DNA from: Blautia hydrogenotrophica DSM 10507
GTDB taxonomy: Bacteria > Bacillota > Clostridia > Lachnospirales > Lachnospiraceae
Direction: 5' to 3'
Length of the DNA stretch: 64,000 nucleotides
Assembly (NCBI RefSeq): GCF_034356035.1
Contig: NZ_CP136423.1
Location: 806,001-870,000 of the forward strand
A program made the position numbers and the translations under genes. A model generated the notes under the pieces. It saw only the letters and a program-made list of their open reading frames with translations, was not told the origin of the DNA and did no database searches. Positions within the stretch are counted from its first letter, which is position 1. Each line of letters opens with the position of its first letter. This document shows positions 1 to 9,427 of this stretch, piece by piece.

Positions 1-1
1 T

Positions 2-136
2 GCAGAGGAATATGCGAGGAACTCTTACGAGGTGACACAGGTTCTACATGACAGCGATATCCATCCGATGCCGCTGGAAGACTGCGTCGGAATTATTGAG
101 AGATCTTTGGCGAGAGCGGTAAACAAGGAAGAGTAA
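2..136 (+). CDS. C-terminal end of an unidentified protein (partial)
   Basis: An open frame enters from the left edge and ends at TAA 134-136, giving 44 residues that finish in ARAVNKEE. The next gene starts 16 bases later behind a GAGGGAG ribosome site, so this is probably the upstream member of the imino-acid catabolic operon. The fragment is too short for me to assign a family. No start is visible and no function is proposed. Confidence 0.6.
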   Translation, partial: AEEYARNSYEVTQVLHDSDIHPMPLEDCVGIIERSLARAVNKEE

Positions 137-152
137 AAAAAGAGGGAGACAT

Positions 153-1160
153 ATGAGAGCAAAACATGTATTTCGAACTGTGGATACCCATACGGCAGGA
201 CAGCCCACCAGGACCGTAGTGTCGGGGCTGCCGCCGATTCCGGGGAAAACGATGGAAGAAAAATTGCTGTATGCAAAGGAAAAATACGATTGGGTGAGGA
301 CGCTTTTGATGTGTGAGCCTAGAGGCAGCAATGTGATGTCGGGGGCCATTTTGACAGAACCTTGTACCCCGGGGACGGATGTGGGGGTTTTGTACATGGA
401 AGTAGGCGGATGGATGCCTATGTGCGGGCACGACACCATTGGAGTGGGAACTGCTCTGGTGGAATGCGGAATGGTGAAAGTTGCCGAGCCTTATACAGAG
501 CTGAAGCTGGACACAGCGGCAGGCGTTGTGACTCTGAAGATAAAAGTGAGCGGACAAAAGGCGGAAACGGTGAGTTTTGTGAATGCGCCGGCTTTCATGC
601 TCAGGAGTCAGGAAACTGTGGACACAAAAGAATACGGGAAGGTTACTGTGGACATCGGATACGGCGGAAATTTTTATGCGATTGTCGACGTACAGGCGGT
701 GGGACTGGATTTAAAGAGAGAGAATTACCGAAGCTTGATCGACGCTGGTAATCTGCTGAAAACATACATCAATGAACAGCTTCCAGTGGTACATCCGGAG
801 AAACCATTTATCAATGAGACAACTCATATTGAATTTATAGGTCCATCGGATACCCCAGGTGTCTACAACAAAGATGCGGTAGTTTTTCCGCCGGGGGATA
901 TTGATCGTTCACCGTGTGGGACCGGTACTTCGGCCAGATGTGCTCAGCTTGTGGCGGAGGGAAAACTAAGAGTTGGCGAAAGTTTTGTACATGAGAGTTT
1001 TATCGGAAGTCTGTTTCGATGTAAAGCAGTGAAGGAGACAGAGGTGGCCGGTATACCGGCGGTGATACCGGAAGTGACTGGAAGCGCTTATATGATGGGA
1101 ATGAGCACCTTCTTTTTAGATCCTGATGACCCATTTCCGATAGGATTCCAGTTGTCTTAA
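153..1160 (+). CDS. Proline racemase family protein, probable 4-hydroxyproline 2-epimerase
   Basis: A 335-residue member of the proline racemase fold, which uses two acid/base residues to invert C2 of proline or hydroxyproline. Motif MCGHDTIG places Cys91 and motif DRSPCGTGTS places Cys255. This Cys/Cys pair is the racemase/epimerase signature; the related trans-3-hydroxyproline dehydratases have Thr at the second site. The start is ATG behind AGAGGGAG. It is followed by subunits of a D-imino-acid dehydrogenase, which fits conversion of trans-4-hydroxy-L-proline to cis-4-hydroxy-D-proline before oxidation. Sequence motifs alone do not separate proline racemase from hydroxyproline epimerase; the neighbours favour the epimerase. 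Confidence 0.85.
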   Translation: MRAKHVFRTVDTHTAGQPTRTVVSGLPPIPGKTMEEKLLYAKEKYDWVRTLLMCEPRGSNVMSGAILTEPCTPGTDVGVLYMEVGGWMPMCGHDTIGVGTALVECGMVKVAEPYTELKLDTAAGVVTLKIKVSGQKAETVSFVNAPAFMLRSQETVDTKEYGKVTVDIGYGGNFYAIVDVQAVGLDLKRENYRSLIDAGNLLKTYINEQLPVVHPEKPFINETTHIEFIGPSDTPGVYNKDAVVFPPGDIDRSPCGTGTSARCAQLVAEGKLRVGESFVHESFIGSLFRCKAVKETEVAGIPAVIPEVTGSAYMMGMSTFFLDPDDPFPIGFQLS

Positions 1161-1180
1161 AAGAGAACGGAGAATGAGAG

Positions 1181-1516
1181 ATGAGAGTGAAAAAACATCC
1201 TATTTTGGGGACGATAGATTGGAAGGATAAAGTGAAAATCACAGTAGATGGGATGGAATTGTCTGCGGTGCGTGGAGAGATGATTGCGGCGGCTTTGATG
1301 GCGCATGGAATTAAGGTTCACAGATATACCACAAAGGCCCATGAACCCAGGGGAATTTACTGTGGAATTGGTCAGTGTACAGATTGTGTGATGATTGTGA
1401 ATGGCAAGCCAAACGTAAGGACTTGTATTACCCCTGTGGAAGATGGAATGGTCATAGAGACGCAGGAGGGCTGCGGCAGAAAAAGAGGTGAATGCGGATG
1501 CGAAGAGAAGTCGTAA
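1181..1516 (+). CDS. (2Fe-2S)-binding small subunit of imino-acid dehydrogenase (HcnA/LhpF type)
   Basis: This 111-residue protein has the Fer2_4-type cluster motif: Cys61, Cys66 and Cys69 in YCGIGQCTDC and Cys82 in VRTCITP. The family is the small electron-transfer subunit of heteromeric amine dehydrogenases such as hydrogen cyanide synthase, opine oxidases and the three-subunit D-hydroxyproline dehydrogenase. It lies between the epimerase and the FAD/NAD subunit and overlaps the next gene by 19 bases, indicating coupled translation. The likely role is passing electrons from the flavin subunits. The substrate is inferred from context. Confidence 0.85.
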   Translation: MRVKKHPILGTIDWKDKVKITVDGMELSAVRGEMIAAALMAHGIKVHRYTTKAHEPRGIYCGIGQCTDCVMIVNGKPNVRTCITPVEDGMVIETQEGCGRKRGECGCEEKS

Positions 1517-2577
1517 TCATCGGTGGAGGGCCGGCTGGTTTATCTGCCGCTATTGAACTTGCCGAGACAGGAGCACAAGTGCTTTTGATTGATGAGAATA
1601 GGCAGCCTGGAGGACAGCTTTTTAAACAGATACATAAATTTTTTGGTTCCAGAGTGCATAACGCAGGTATCAGGGGTGTGGATATCGGCAAGAAGCTCCT
1701 AGAAGAGACAGAGACCTTAGGCGTGGAAGTGTGGCTGAACAGTGCTGCCATCGGAATTTTCGAGGAAAGACGGGTGGCAGTTCTCAGGAACGGGGAGACT
1801 GTGACGGTGGAGGCTGAGGCAATTTTAATTTGTACTGGCGGAGCTGAGAATGCCTTGAATTTTCCAGGTTGGACGCTGCCCGGTGTTATGGGAGCTGGGG
1901 CGGCTCAGACGATGGTAAATGTAAATCATGTTCTTCCCGGAAAAAATGTGCTGATGGTGGGCTCAGGAAATGTGGGGGTCATCGTTACTTACCAGTTGCT
2001 TCAGGCAGGTGCAAACGTGGTTGGAATCGTGGAGGCGGCCCCCAAAATAGGCGCATATGGGGTTCATGCGGCAAAAGTGAGGAGGGCGGGAGTGCCATTT
2101 TATCTGAATCATACGATTATCCGAGCAGAAGGGGAAAGTCAGGTGAAAAGAGCAGTCATAGCCCAATTAGATCAGTGGACTCCCATACCAGGAACCGAGA
2201 AAGCCTTTGATGTGGATGTGGTCTGCATTGCTGCTGGACTTAGACCTACTTCTGAGCTGGCCTGGATGGCTGGCGTGAAACATATTTTTGTGCCGGAATT
2301 GGGTGGATGGATGCCGCAACATTCAGAGAATATGCAGACCAGCGTGAAAGGTATCTATGTGGCAGGTGATACTGCTGGAGTGGAGGAGGCTAGCACAGCA
2401 ATGGATGAGGGCAGATTAGCAGGAATTTCCATTGCTGAGAGTCTTGGCTATCTGACGACTAAGGAAAGTGCAGACAGGCAGGAAGAGACGCGCCAACGAC
2501 TTATGGCGCTGCGTATGGGGCCGTTTGGAGATAAAAGAAGGAATGCGAAGGATAGAATTATGGGGGGAGGGTGCTGA
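1498..2577 (+). CDS. FAD/NAD(P)-binding oxidoreductase subunit (HcnB/LhpE type)
   Basis: A 359-residue two-dinucleotide-binding flavoprotein. The N-terminal FAD motif GGGPAG is at about residues 9-14 and a second Rossmann motif, GSGNVG, begins near residue 155. A late GDTAG-containing segment is typical of the pyridine nucleotide-disulfide oxidoreductase fold. ATG 1498 is preferred over ATG 1492 because the GAGGTG ribosome site ends at 1490. Related HcnB proteins usually carry a C-terminal BFD-like iron-sulfur domain; here that domain sits in the next gene. It probably forms the dehydrogenase with the genes at 1181, 2578 and 3404. Confidence 0.85.
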   Translation: MRREVVIIGGGPAGLSAAIELAETGAQVLLIDENRQPGGQLFKQIHKFFGSRVHNAGIRGVDIGKKLLEETETLGVEVWLNSAAIGIFEERRVAVLRNGETVTVEAEAILICTGGAENALNFPGWTLPGVMGAGAAQTMVNVNHVLPGKNVLMVGSGNVGVIVTYQLLQAGANVVGIVEAAPKIGAYGVHAAKVRRAGVPFYLNHTIIRAEGESQVKRAVIAQLDQWTPIPGTEKAFDVDVVCIAAGLRPTSELAWMAGVKHIFVPELGGWMPQHSENMQTSVKGIYVAGDTAGVEEASTAMDEGRLAGISIAESLGYLTTKESADRQEETRQRLMALRMGPFGDKRRNAKDRIMGGGC

Positions 2578-3411
2578 GTGGAAAATCGAGGAATTTTATA
2601 TGACGGCTATCCGTCTATTCTTGAGATCAAAGAGGCAAACAACTGGCCGAGTGAAGAACGATTTCGTAGAGGGCCGGTGGCAATTTCAGAGTGTGTGCAG
2701 CAGATTCCCTGCAATCCCTGCGAGAAATCCTGTCCTGTGCACGCGATTCATGTGGGGTCTCCGATCACCAACACACCGAGAATTGATCTGGATTTGTGCG
2801 TGGGATGTGGAAACTGTGTGGCATTATGTCCAGGTCTCGCGATTTTTGTGGTAGACAAGACATACAGTGAGCAGGAGGCGACGGTGACGTTTCCGTTTGA
2901 ATATTTGCCTCAGCCCGTTGTAGGGGATGAGATACAGGCGCTGAACCGGGCGGGAGAATTTGTGTGTACCGGACGAGTCGTGAGAATTGTAAATAAGAAA
3001 AAAAACGATCACACAGCAGTAATCACCATTGCGATTCCGAAAGTACATGCGGACCAGGTGAGAACCATGCAAAGGGAAGGTGTGGCAGAGGTGAAAGATC
3101 CCTGGGAGAATGCGAAGGGAAATGACAAGATACCGGATGAGATGATTGTTTGCAGATGTGAGGAAGTCACTGCCGGCGAGATTCGAAGAGCAATCCGGGA
3201 GCATGGGGCGAGGACAGTCACTGAGGTGAAGAGACGCGTAAGAAGTGGAATGGGTCTTTGCCAGGGCAGAACCTGCTCAAAGCTGACAATGAAGATTTTG
3301 GCAGAGGAGACAGGTAGAATGTCTGAGGAAATTTCACCAGCTACCAGCAGACCGCCGGTTCGTCCGGTTACATTCGGCGAGCTTGCGAGAGGGGGAACAA
3401 AAGATGAGTAA
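2578..3411 (+). CDS. Ferredoxin-like 4Fe-4S plus BFD-like 2Fe-2S electron-transfer subunit
   Basis: This 277-residue protein starts with GTG immediately after the preceding stop. It carries two 4Fe-4S motifs (Cys39, 45, 48, 52 and Cys74, 77, 80, 84) and then, near residues 190-235, a BFD-like motif with Cys192-x-Cys194 and Cys228-x4-Cys233. The arrangement combines a ferredoxin with the cluster domain that normally ends HcnB-type subunits. I infer that it lets the imino-acid dehydrogenase pass electrons to a low-potential or ferredoxin-linked acceptor rather than to oxygen. The electron acceptor is not visible in the window. Confidence 0.75.
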   Translation: MENRGILYDGYPSILEIKEANNWPSEERFRRGPVAISECVQQIPCNPCEKSCPVHAIHVGSPITNTPRIDLDLCVGCGNCVALCPGLAIFVVDKTYSEQEATVTFPFEYLPQPVVGDEIQALNRAGEFVCTGRVVRIVNKKKNDHTAVITIAIPKVHADQVRTMQREGVAEVKDPWENAKGNDKIPDEMIVCRCEEVTAGEIRRAIREHGARTVTEVKRRVRSGMGLCQGRTCSKLTMKILAEETGRMSEEISPATSRPPVRPVTFGELARGGTKDE

Positions 3412-4573
3412 GAGACAGACCGAGGTAGCCGTGATCGGAGCAGGGGTGATCGGGTCTGCGGTTGCCTATTATGCGGCAAAGGCAGGTTTTCAGGTGGCTT
3501 TGATTGACGCTGGAGACAGCGCACAGTTTACTTCCAGCCGCTGTGATGGAAATGTTTTGGTCAGTGATAAAATGCCTGGTTATGATACGAGTCTGACGGC
3601 GAGAAGCCAGGAGCTTCTGGATGAATTGAGTGACGAGTTGGATTATGACTTCCAGTGGGAACGACGGGGCAGCATGTTGGTTATGGAAAATGAGCAAGAG
3701 ATGGAAATGGGCCAAAAGCTGTGCGAGGATTTTAAGGCAAACGGCATTACTGGGGTCCATATGATGGACCCAAACGAATTGGCCCAGAGAGAGCCCTATC
3801 TGGCCAGGGATTTGGCTGGGGGCATGTGGTTTGATGGTGATGGTTGTCTGTATCCGATGGGGCTGTGTTACGGATTGGCGGAGGGACTGAAAAAATACAG
3901 GGGAGAACTTCTGCTTCATCAGCCCGTGACGATGGTGAAGAAAAGCGGAAAAGGCTTTGTATTGTCCACACCTGACTATGAAATTTGGACAGAACGGGTG
4001 GTGAACTGCGCAGGAATTCAGTCGGCAAGGGTAGGGGCGATGTCAGGGATTGAGATTCCTGTAAAGCCTAGGCAGGGACAGATTTTGGTGTCGGAGCCGA
4101 CCGTCCAGCTGGCGAAGCAAAAAGTCATGGAATTCGGTTATATGATGGCGAAATTCCAAAGTTCTGACTATGTACGCCCTGTGACGTCTCTGATGGAGAA
4201 GTATGGGGTTGCTCTGGTCTATGAACCGACCGGAGGAAACAATTTTCTCCTGGGCAGCAGCCGCTACTTCACAGATATGGATGATGTAAAAGTAGATATA
4301 GAAGTGATGAAAGCGATTGCACTCAGAGGAATCCGATTCTTTCCGGCTATGGCTGATGTGAAAGTGATTCGTAGTTATGCGGGAATTCGTGCGTATACAC
4401 CGGATCATATGCCGATTATTTCAGATACAGTGGTTGACGGTTATTATGTGGCTACCGGACACGAGGGGGATGGGGTTGGACTCTCAGCAATTACAGGTGT
4501 TTTGATGACCCAACTGCTGTCGGGAGAAGTCACGGAGTTTGATATGGAACCTTTGAGACTGAGTAGATTTTAG
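3404..4573 (+). CDS. DadA-family FAD-dependent oxidoreductase, catalytic subunit (HcnC/LhpB type)
   Basis: A 389-residue D-amino-acid-oxidase-fold flavoprotein with GAGVIG at residues 12-17 and the C-terminal GIRAYTPDHMP...ATGHEGDGV region typical of DadA relatives that oxidise D-amino or imino acids. The start is ATG 3404 behind GAGAGGGGG; an upstream TTG would leave no ribosome site. It overlaps the previous gene by 8 bases. Together with the three preceding subunits it should oxidise the D-imino acid made by the epimerase, giving a pyrroline-2-carboxylate if the substrate is hydroxyproline. This is the last gene of the first operon segment. Confidence 0.85.
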   Translation: MSKRQTEVAVIGAGVIGSAVAYYAAKAGFQVALIDAGDSAQFTSSRCDGNVLVSDKMPGYDTSLTARSQELLDELSDELDYDFQWERRGSMLVMENEQEMEMGQKLCEDFKANGITGVHMMDPNELAQREPYLARDLAGGMWFDGDGCLYPMGLCYGLAEGLKKYRGELLLHQPVTMVKKSGKGFVLSTPDYEIWTERVVNCAGIQSARVGAMSGIEIPVKPRQGQILVSEPTVQLAKQKVMEFGYMMAKFQSSDYVRPVTSLMEKYGVALVYEPTGGNNFLLGSSRYFTDMDDVKVDIEVMKAIALRGIRFFPAMADVKVIRSYAGIRAYTPDHMPIISDTVVDGYYVATGHEGDGVGLSAITGVLMTQLLSGEVTEFDMEPLRLSRF

Positions 4574-4760
4574 GACTATTCAGAGATTATATAGAGATGA
4601 GATATAGATAAAAAAGCAAAAACTAAGATTGGAAATTGGGTCTTTCGCAGCCGGCAGTGTAAGGCCCGTTGACAATATGTAACACATAAAGCAGGAATCT
4701 CACAAATTTACTGTTCGTGGGATTGTATTTCCGGGAAGAAGAAAATGAGGAGGAAACCAG

Positions 4761-5924
4761 ATGAAGTTAAAGAAAATGTTAAGTGTACTGTTGGTCTCGG
4801 CTGTTTTAGTAAGTATGATGGCATGTGGGGGAGAGACTGAGAGTTCTTCCGATGGGGGAGAGAAGGCATCTGCAGGCGGCAGTGATACGATCACCATCGG
4901 TGCGAGCCTTCCTATGACAGGCTCTGTGGCTTTGAACGGAGAAATGATATTGGAAGGGATTCAGATGGCTGTGGATGAGTGCAATGAGGCTGGGGGAATT
5001 GATGGAAAAGAAGTAGTCATTGATGCCCAGGATGACCAGGCGGAGCCTAATCAGGCTGCCAGTGTGGCAAATATGATGAGTGCGGATGAGAAGATTGTAG
5101 CTATCATAGGAAGTCTGAAGAGCTCCTGTACCCTTGCAGCGGCCCCTATCTACGAGGAAGCGGGAGTAGTAGCTCTATCACCAGACTCCTCCTCACCAGA
5201 AGTGACGAATGCAGGAGAATATATTTTCAGAATCAAAAATTCTGATGTGGTTTTAGCTCAGACAATGGCGAAAGGTGCAATCTCGGACGGGCACACGAAA
5301 TTTGCTATTTTGTATGAGAATAATGATTACGGGGCAGGAGTATTGGAGCAATCTCAGATTGCCATAGAAGAGGCAGGCTGTGAGATTGTGTGTACGGAGT
5401 CGATTTTGACAGGAGAGCAGACAGACTTTAGTTCTATTATCTCTAAGATTAGAGAATCTGGGGCAGATGCGATTTTAATGGGCGTAGATTACAACGAGTC
5501 CGGTTTGGTTATGAAACAGATGAAAGATGCAGGACTTGATTTACCAAGATATGCGACGGACGGGCTGTTTACAGATGCTTTCATCGAAGTAGGTGGCGAG
5601 GCGGCAGACGGAACCACGGTTTTGACCTCTTTTATCACATCAGACCAAAGTGAAAATGTGCAGAATTTTATCAAAAAATATCAGGAAAAATATGACGGCG
5701 AGATGCCTTCTATTTTCCAGGCAGAGGGATACGACTGTGGAAAGATTGTCATCGAAGCGATTGAGAATGCGGGAACGGACCGCAAAGCTATCAGGGATTA
5801 CATGGCGACGATGTCTTATCAAGGAGTGACAGGAGACTGTACGTTTGATGAAAATGGAGATGTCAATATTCCTTTGAAACGCTGTATCGTGGAAGAGGGA
5901 GAATTTGTACTTTTAGAAGAATAG
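4761..5924 (+). CDS. livK: Branched-chain amino acid-type ABC transporter substrate-binding lipoprotein
   Basis: The 387-residue protein begins with a lipoprotein signal peptide (basic MKLKK, a hydrophobic stretch, lipobox MMAC with Cys22) and a short Ser/Gly linker. It continues as a Leu/Ile/Val-binding-protein fold (periplasmic binding type I), beginning ITIGASLPMTGSVALNG. The GAGGAGG ribosome site is strong. A full set of LivH, LivM, LivG and LivF follows. The position inside an imino-acid catabolic cluster suggests the ligand could be hydroxyproline, proline or a related amino acid rather than leucine; this is inference. Confidence 0.9.
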   Translation: MKLKKMLSVLLVSAVLVSMMACGGETESSSDGGEKASAGGSDTITIGASLPMTGSVALNGEMILEGIQMAVDECNEAGGIDGKEVVIDAQDDQAEPNQAASVANMMSADEKIVAIIGSLKSSCTLAAAPIYEEAGVVALSPDSSSPEVTNAGEYIFRIKNSDVVLAQTMAKGAISDGHTKFAILYENNDYGAGVLEQSQIAIEEAGCEIVCTESILTGEQTDFSSIISKIRESGADAILMGVDYNESGLVMKQMKDAGLDLPRYATDGLFTDAFIEVGGEAADGTTVLTSFITSDQSENVQNFIKKYQEKYDGEMPSIFQAEGYDCGKIVIEAIENAGTDRKAIRDYMATMSYQGVTGDCTFDENGDVNIPLKRCIVEEGEFVLLEE

Positions 5925-5966
5925 GAGCAGACTGCGAAGCCAGTGAATAGGGATGGGAGGGCTATT

Positions 5967-5994
5967 CAGTCAGGATAAAAAGTTATCCTGACTG
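5967..5994 (+). promoter_or_regulatory. Intercistronic hairpin between livK and livH
   Basis: A perfect 12-bp stem (CAGTCAGGATAA pairing with TTATCCTGACTG) with a 4-base loop lies in the 111-base gap after livK. No T-run follows, so it is unlikely to be a full terminator. Such hairpins after binding-protein genes often stabilise the upstream mRNA or reduce read-through, giving more binding protein than permease; here that is inference. Confidence 0.6.
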
Positions 5995-6035
5995 GGGCCT
6001 CTAGTACAGAACAATAAGGAAAGGGGGATGGAAAT

Positions 6036-6908
6036 TTGTTTATTCAAAATCTAGTAAACGGTATTACTTTGGGGTCCGTATTTGCTCTGATTGCATTGGG
6101 ATACAGTATGGTATACGGCGTCCTATTCTTTGTAAATTTTGCCCATGCAGATGTAATGATGTTCGGAGCATATTTTTCATTGATTTTACTGGGCTCAAAT
6201 TTGCCGCTTCCGATAGCGATTTTGTGTTCCGTGACCATGTGCGCGATTATGGGTGTTTTGATAGAGTTTTTAGCCTACAGAGCGTTGAGAGGCTCTACGA
6301 GGTTGGCCGCTATGACCAGTGCGATGGGGGTATCTATTATCTTACAGGTGTTGGCCCAATTGATTTGGGGGTCCGGTACGAAGAGTATTCGTTCTCATTT
6401 AGATTTCTCAGTGACACAGCTTAATCTTCCTGGTGGAATTACAATTAGCAATTTGCAGATCATTACCTTAGCGGTAGCTATAGTCATGATGCTCGGGCTG
6501 ACTTTGTATCTGCGAAGGACAAGATCGGGAAAAGCTCTGAGGTCTACCGCCTTGGACAACGAGGCTGCTAGACTGATGGGAATCAACACAAACCATGTAA
6601 TCAGCATGACCTTTGCCATCGGTTCAGGGCTTGCAGCTATTGGAGGATTTCTCGTGGCAGCACAATATGACGCCATTTATCCTACCATGAGTCAGTCTGT
6701 AGGAAATAAAGCGTTTGCCGCGGCGATTTTAGGCGGAATCGGAAATATACCCGGAGCAATGGTGGGAGGTATTTTAATCGGTATTGCAGAGTCTTTAGGG
6801 GCTACTTATATTTCTTCTCAATATCGGGACGCAGTTGCGTTTATTGTCCTGATTCTTGTACTGCTGATTAAACCTACTGGAATCATGGCTAAGAAGAGTA
6901 AGGTGTAA
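6036..6908 (+). CDS. livH: Branched-chain amino acid-type ABC transporter permease LivH
   Basis: This 290-residue integral membrane protein starts MFIQNLVNGITLGSVFALIA, the usual N-terminus of LivH. It has about eight hydrophobic segments and the family motif AAAILGGIGNIPGA near residue 230. The start is TTG 6036 with AAGGAAAGGGGG upstream; the nearby ATG 6028 frame stops after eight codons. It forms the membrane channel with LivM. Confidence 0.9.
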   Translation: MFIQNLVNGITLGSVFALIALGYSMVYGVLFFVNFAHADVMMFGAYFSLILLGSNLPLPIAILCSVTMCAIMGVLIEFLAYRALRGSTRLAAMTSAMGVSIILQVLAQLIWGSGTKSIRSHLDFSVTQLNLPGGITISNLQIITLAVAIVMMLGLTLYLRRTRSGKALRSTALDNEAARLMGINTNHVISMTFAIGSGLAAIGGFLVAAQYDAIYPTMSQSVGNKAFAAAILGGIGNIPGAMVGGILIGIAESLGATYISSQYRDAVAFIVLILVLLIKPTGIMAKKSKV

Positions 6909-6922
6909 AGGAGGAGAATAAG

Positions 6923-7927
6923 ATGAGAGAAAAGTTTAGAACTTGGAACAGAGAAAAAGTCATCGGAATCTTTCTCCTGGCCTTTGCCCTAATTGGTCCT
7001 TTGGTGATACACCAGAATTATATCATTCACTTGATGGTGATGTGCGCCATCTATGCGGGACTGGCTTGTTCTATGAACATTATTTTAGGATATACAGGGT
7101 TGTTTTCCCTGGCTCACGCAGCGTTTTGGGGGATTGGAGCCTACACTTCGGGGATTCTGGTGGGAAAGCTTGGATTTCCAATCTGGGTGGGGGTTTTGTT
7201 GTCGGGTGTCGTCGCCTGCATTTTCGGGATGATTATCGCGATTCCCTCGCTGAATTTAAGAGGAGATTATCTAGCGATCGTAACGCTGGGATTTGGACAG
7301 ATTGTACGTTTGATTGAGCTGAATGAACAATGGCTGACAAATGGAGCGATGGGAATCACTGCGATACCGAAGCCGGCATTGTTTGGAATTAAATTTGGAC
7401 GCGTGCAGTTTTTCTATCTAGCTTTAGCCATTACGTTGTTGGTGATGCTGGTGATTTATAGGCTGGTGAAATCTCGCGTTGGCCGGGCACTGATTGCGAT
7501 TCGGGAGGATGACCTGGCAGCCATGGCTATCGGTGTGAATGTGAGAAATTATAAGATACTGGCCTTTGGAATTGGAACGTTCTGCGCAGGCCTGATGGGC
7601 AGTGTCTATGCGCATTATATTACCTTTATCAGCCCAGACCAGTATACGTTTCAGATTTCCGTAAACATTTTCTGTATGGTGATCTTAGGGGGGATGGGCA
7701 CGACTATCGGCCCAGTACTGGGAGCAATTGTACTGACGCTTTTACCGGAGGTGATGAGAACCTTCGATGTCTATCGCATGATTATTGTTGGTCTACTCAT
7801 GGTACTGTGTATGATTTTCAGACCACAGGGAATCATTGGTTCCTATGTGGTAGGTGGCACCTCGATCTGGGATACCCTTTCGAGAAAACGAAAAAAAGCG
7901 AAAAAGGGACAGCAAGGAGGTCGGTGA
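6923..7927 (+). CDS. livM: Branched-chain amino acid-type ABC transporter permease LivM
   Basis: A 334-residue membrane protein with the LivM hallmarks [23 protein letters not shown], here split by two membrane spans, [19 protein letters not shown], and a late [16 protein letters not shown] segment. It begins with ATG behind AAGGAGG, 14 bases after livH. The basic C-terminus (RKRKKAKKG) is cytoplasmic. It partners LivH in the transporter core. Confidence 0.9.
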   Translation: MREKFRTWNREKVIGIFLLAFALIGPLVIHQNYIIHLMVMCAIYAGLACSMNIILGYTGLFSLAHAAFWGIGAYTSGILVGKLGFPIWVGVLLSGVVACIFGMIIAIPSLNLRGDYLAIVTLGFGQIVRLIELNEQWLTNGAMGITAIPKPALFGIKFGRVQFFYLALAITLLVMLVIYRLVKSRVGRALIAIREDDLAAMAIGVNVRNYKILAFGIGTFCAGLMGSVYAHYITFISPDQYTFQISVNIFCMVILGGMGTTIGPVLGAIVLTLLPEVMRTFDVYRMIIVGLLMVLCMIFRPQGIIGSYVVGGTSIWDTLSRKRKKAKKGQQGGR

Positions 7928-7928
7928 A

Positions 7929-8723
7929 ATGTCAGTGATATTGAGAGCAGAACATGTGTGCAAGGCTTTTGGCGGTGTAAAAGCATTGAACGACGTTAGT
8001 TTTGAGATTCGAGAGGGAGAGATCATTGGCTTGATCGGACCGAATGGAGCGGGAAAAACTACGATGTTTAATATTATCGCAGGTGTCTATCCGGCGACCT
8101 CTGGAAACGTGGAATTTTTAGGAAAAAATATCAATACAGTTCCCACTCACAATCGCGTGAAGATGGGGATGGCCAGAACTTTTCAAAATATCAAACTGTT
8201 TTCCAATGTCAGCGCTTTGGAAAATGTGCTGGCAGGATGTCATAACTGGTCGAAAAGCCAATGGCTGCCTATCATTCTGGGACTGCCAAAGATAAAGGAA
8301 GACGAGAGACGTAGTCGAGAATACAGCCTTCAAATGCTGGAATTTGTAAATCTGATTGAGAAAAAAGATGTTTTTGCCAGAAACCTTCCCTATGGAGAGC
8401 AGAGAAGCCTTGAGATTGCCAGAGCGTTAGCAGCGAAACCTAAAGTTTTGCTGCTGGATGAGCCAGCGGCTGGTATGAATGAGGTGGAGAAGGACGCCCT
8501 TCAAATTTTAGTGGCGGATATTCGGGAAAAATTAAAGATTACTGTGTTGATTATCGAACACGATATGAAGGTGATTATGAATCTCTGTGACAGAATCAAT
8601 GTACTTGCTCAGGGGGAAAAGATTTGTGAGGGTTCTCCGCAGACGGTACGTCAAGATCCTAAGGTTATAGAAGCTTACCTGGGCAGTGCCATGGGAAGGA
8701 GGGACCGATTTGTTAAAAATTGA
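7929..8723 (+). CDS. livG: ABC transporter ATP-binding protein LivG
   Basis: This 264-residue ATPase has Walker A GPNGAGKT at residues 37-44, the LivG-type degenerate signature [15 protein letters not shown], Walker B LLLDEP and an HDM switch region. ATG 7929 follows AAGGAGGT and starts one base after the livM stop; an upstream in-frame extension inside livM lacks a ribosome site. It energises the LivHM permease together with LivF. Confidence 0.9.
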   Translation: MSVILRAEHVCKAFGGVKALNDVSFEIREGEIIGLIGPNGAGKTTMFNIIAGVYPATSGNVEFLGKNINTVPTHNRVKMGMARTFQNIKLFSNVSALENVLAGCHNWSKSQWLPIILGLPKIKEDERRSREYSLQMLEFVNLIEKKDVFARNLPYGEQRSLEIARALAAKPKVLLLDEPAAGMNEVEKDALQILVADIREKLKITVLIIEHDMKVIMNLCDRINVLAQGEKICEGSPQTVRQDPKVIEAYLGSAMGRRDRFVKN

Positions 8724-9414
8724 TAATATCAATGTGTCCTATGGACAGATTCGCGCCTTACAAAATGTGTCTCTCGAAGTGAATGAGAATGAAATCGTGG
8801 CGTTGATTGGGAATAATGGGGCAGGGAAGAGTACCACCCAAAAGTCTATCGTTGGATTGGTCTGTGTAAACTCTGGCTCCATTACCTTTCAGGGAAAAGA
8901 ATTGACGCAGATGAAAACAAATAAGATTGTCAAAGAAGGGGTCTGCCTGGTTCCAGAGGGAAGAAGAATTTTTTCCACGATGACAGTCCGGGAGAATCTG
9001 GAAATGGGGGCCTATCTCAGCAAGGATAAAGCCAGGTTCGCGGAGAATGAAGCTCGAATTTACGATATGTTTCCGATTTTGAAAGAACGTTATAAGCAGC
9101 AGGGAGGAACCCTGAGTGGAGGACAGCAGCAGATGCTGGCAATTGGAAGAGGGCTGATGTCCAATCCTAAGATTTTATTGTTGGATGAACCATCGTTGGG
9201 ACTTTCTCCTATGAATGTGGAGGTTGTAGCAAAGACCGTTGTGAAGATCAAAGAAGAAGGAATCCCGGTACTGTTGGTGGAACAAAATGCAATGATGAGC
9301 CTGGGAATCTGCGATCGGGCGTATGTGCTGGAAACGGGTTCTATTATTACACAGGGAACTGGAAAAGAGATGCTGGAAAACGAAGAGGTGAAGAAAGCTT
9401 ATCTGGGACTCTGA
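8710..9414 (+). CDS. livF: ABC transporter ATP-binding protein LivF
   Basis: This 234-residue ATPase, the usual LivF length, has Walker A IGNNGAGKST, signature LSGGQQQMLAIGR and Walker B LLLDEPSLGLSP. The start is TTG 8710 with GGAGGG 6 bases upstream, overlapping livG by 14 bases. A GTG at 8686 in the same frame is less likely. It completes the Liv-type importer of this cluster. Confidence 0.9.
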   Translation: MLKIDNINVSYGQIRALQNVSLEVNENEIVALIGNNGAGKSTTQKSIVGLVCVNSGSITFQGKELTQMKTNKIVKEGVCLVPEGRRIFSTMTVRENLEMGAYLSKDKARFAENEARIYDMFPILKERYKQQGGTLSGGQQQMLAIGRGLMSNPKILLLDEPSLGLSPMNVEVVAKTVVKIKEEGIPVLLVEQNAMMSLGICDRAYVLETGSIITQGTGKEMLENEEVKKAYLGL

Positions 9415-9427
9415 GAAAGGAAGGGCT

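Noticed and set aside
1869..2210. Open frame of 113 codons in another frame of the FAD/NAD oxidoreductase
   Set aside because: It lies wholly inside a well-supported gene with clear motifs, has low-complexity Cys/Arg/Gly-rich composition and no ribosome site.
4669..4697. TTGACA upstream of livK as a promoter
   Set aside because: No acceptable -10 box lies 15-19 bases downstream, so I did not list it, although a separate livK promoter in this 187-base gap remains possible.
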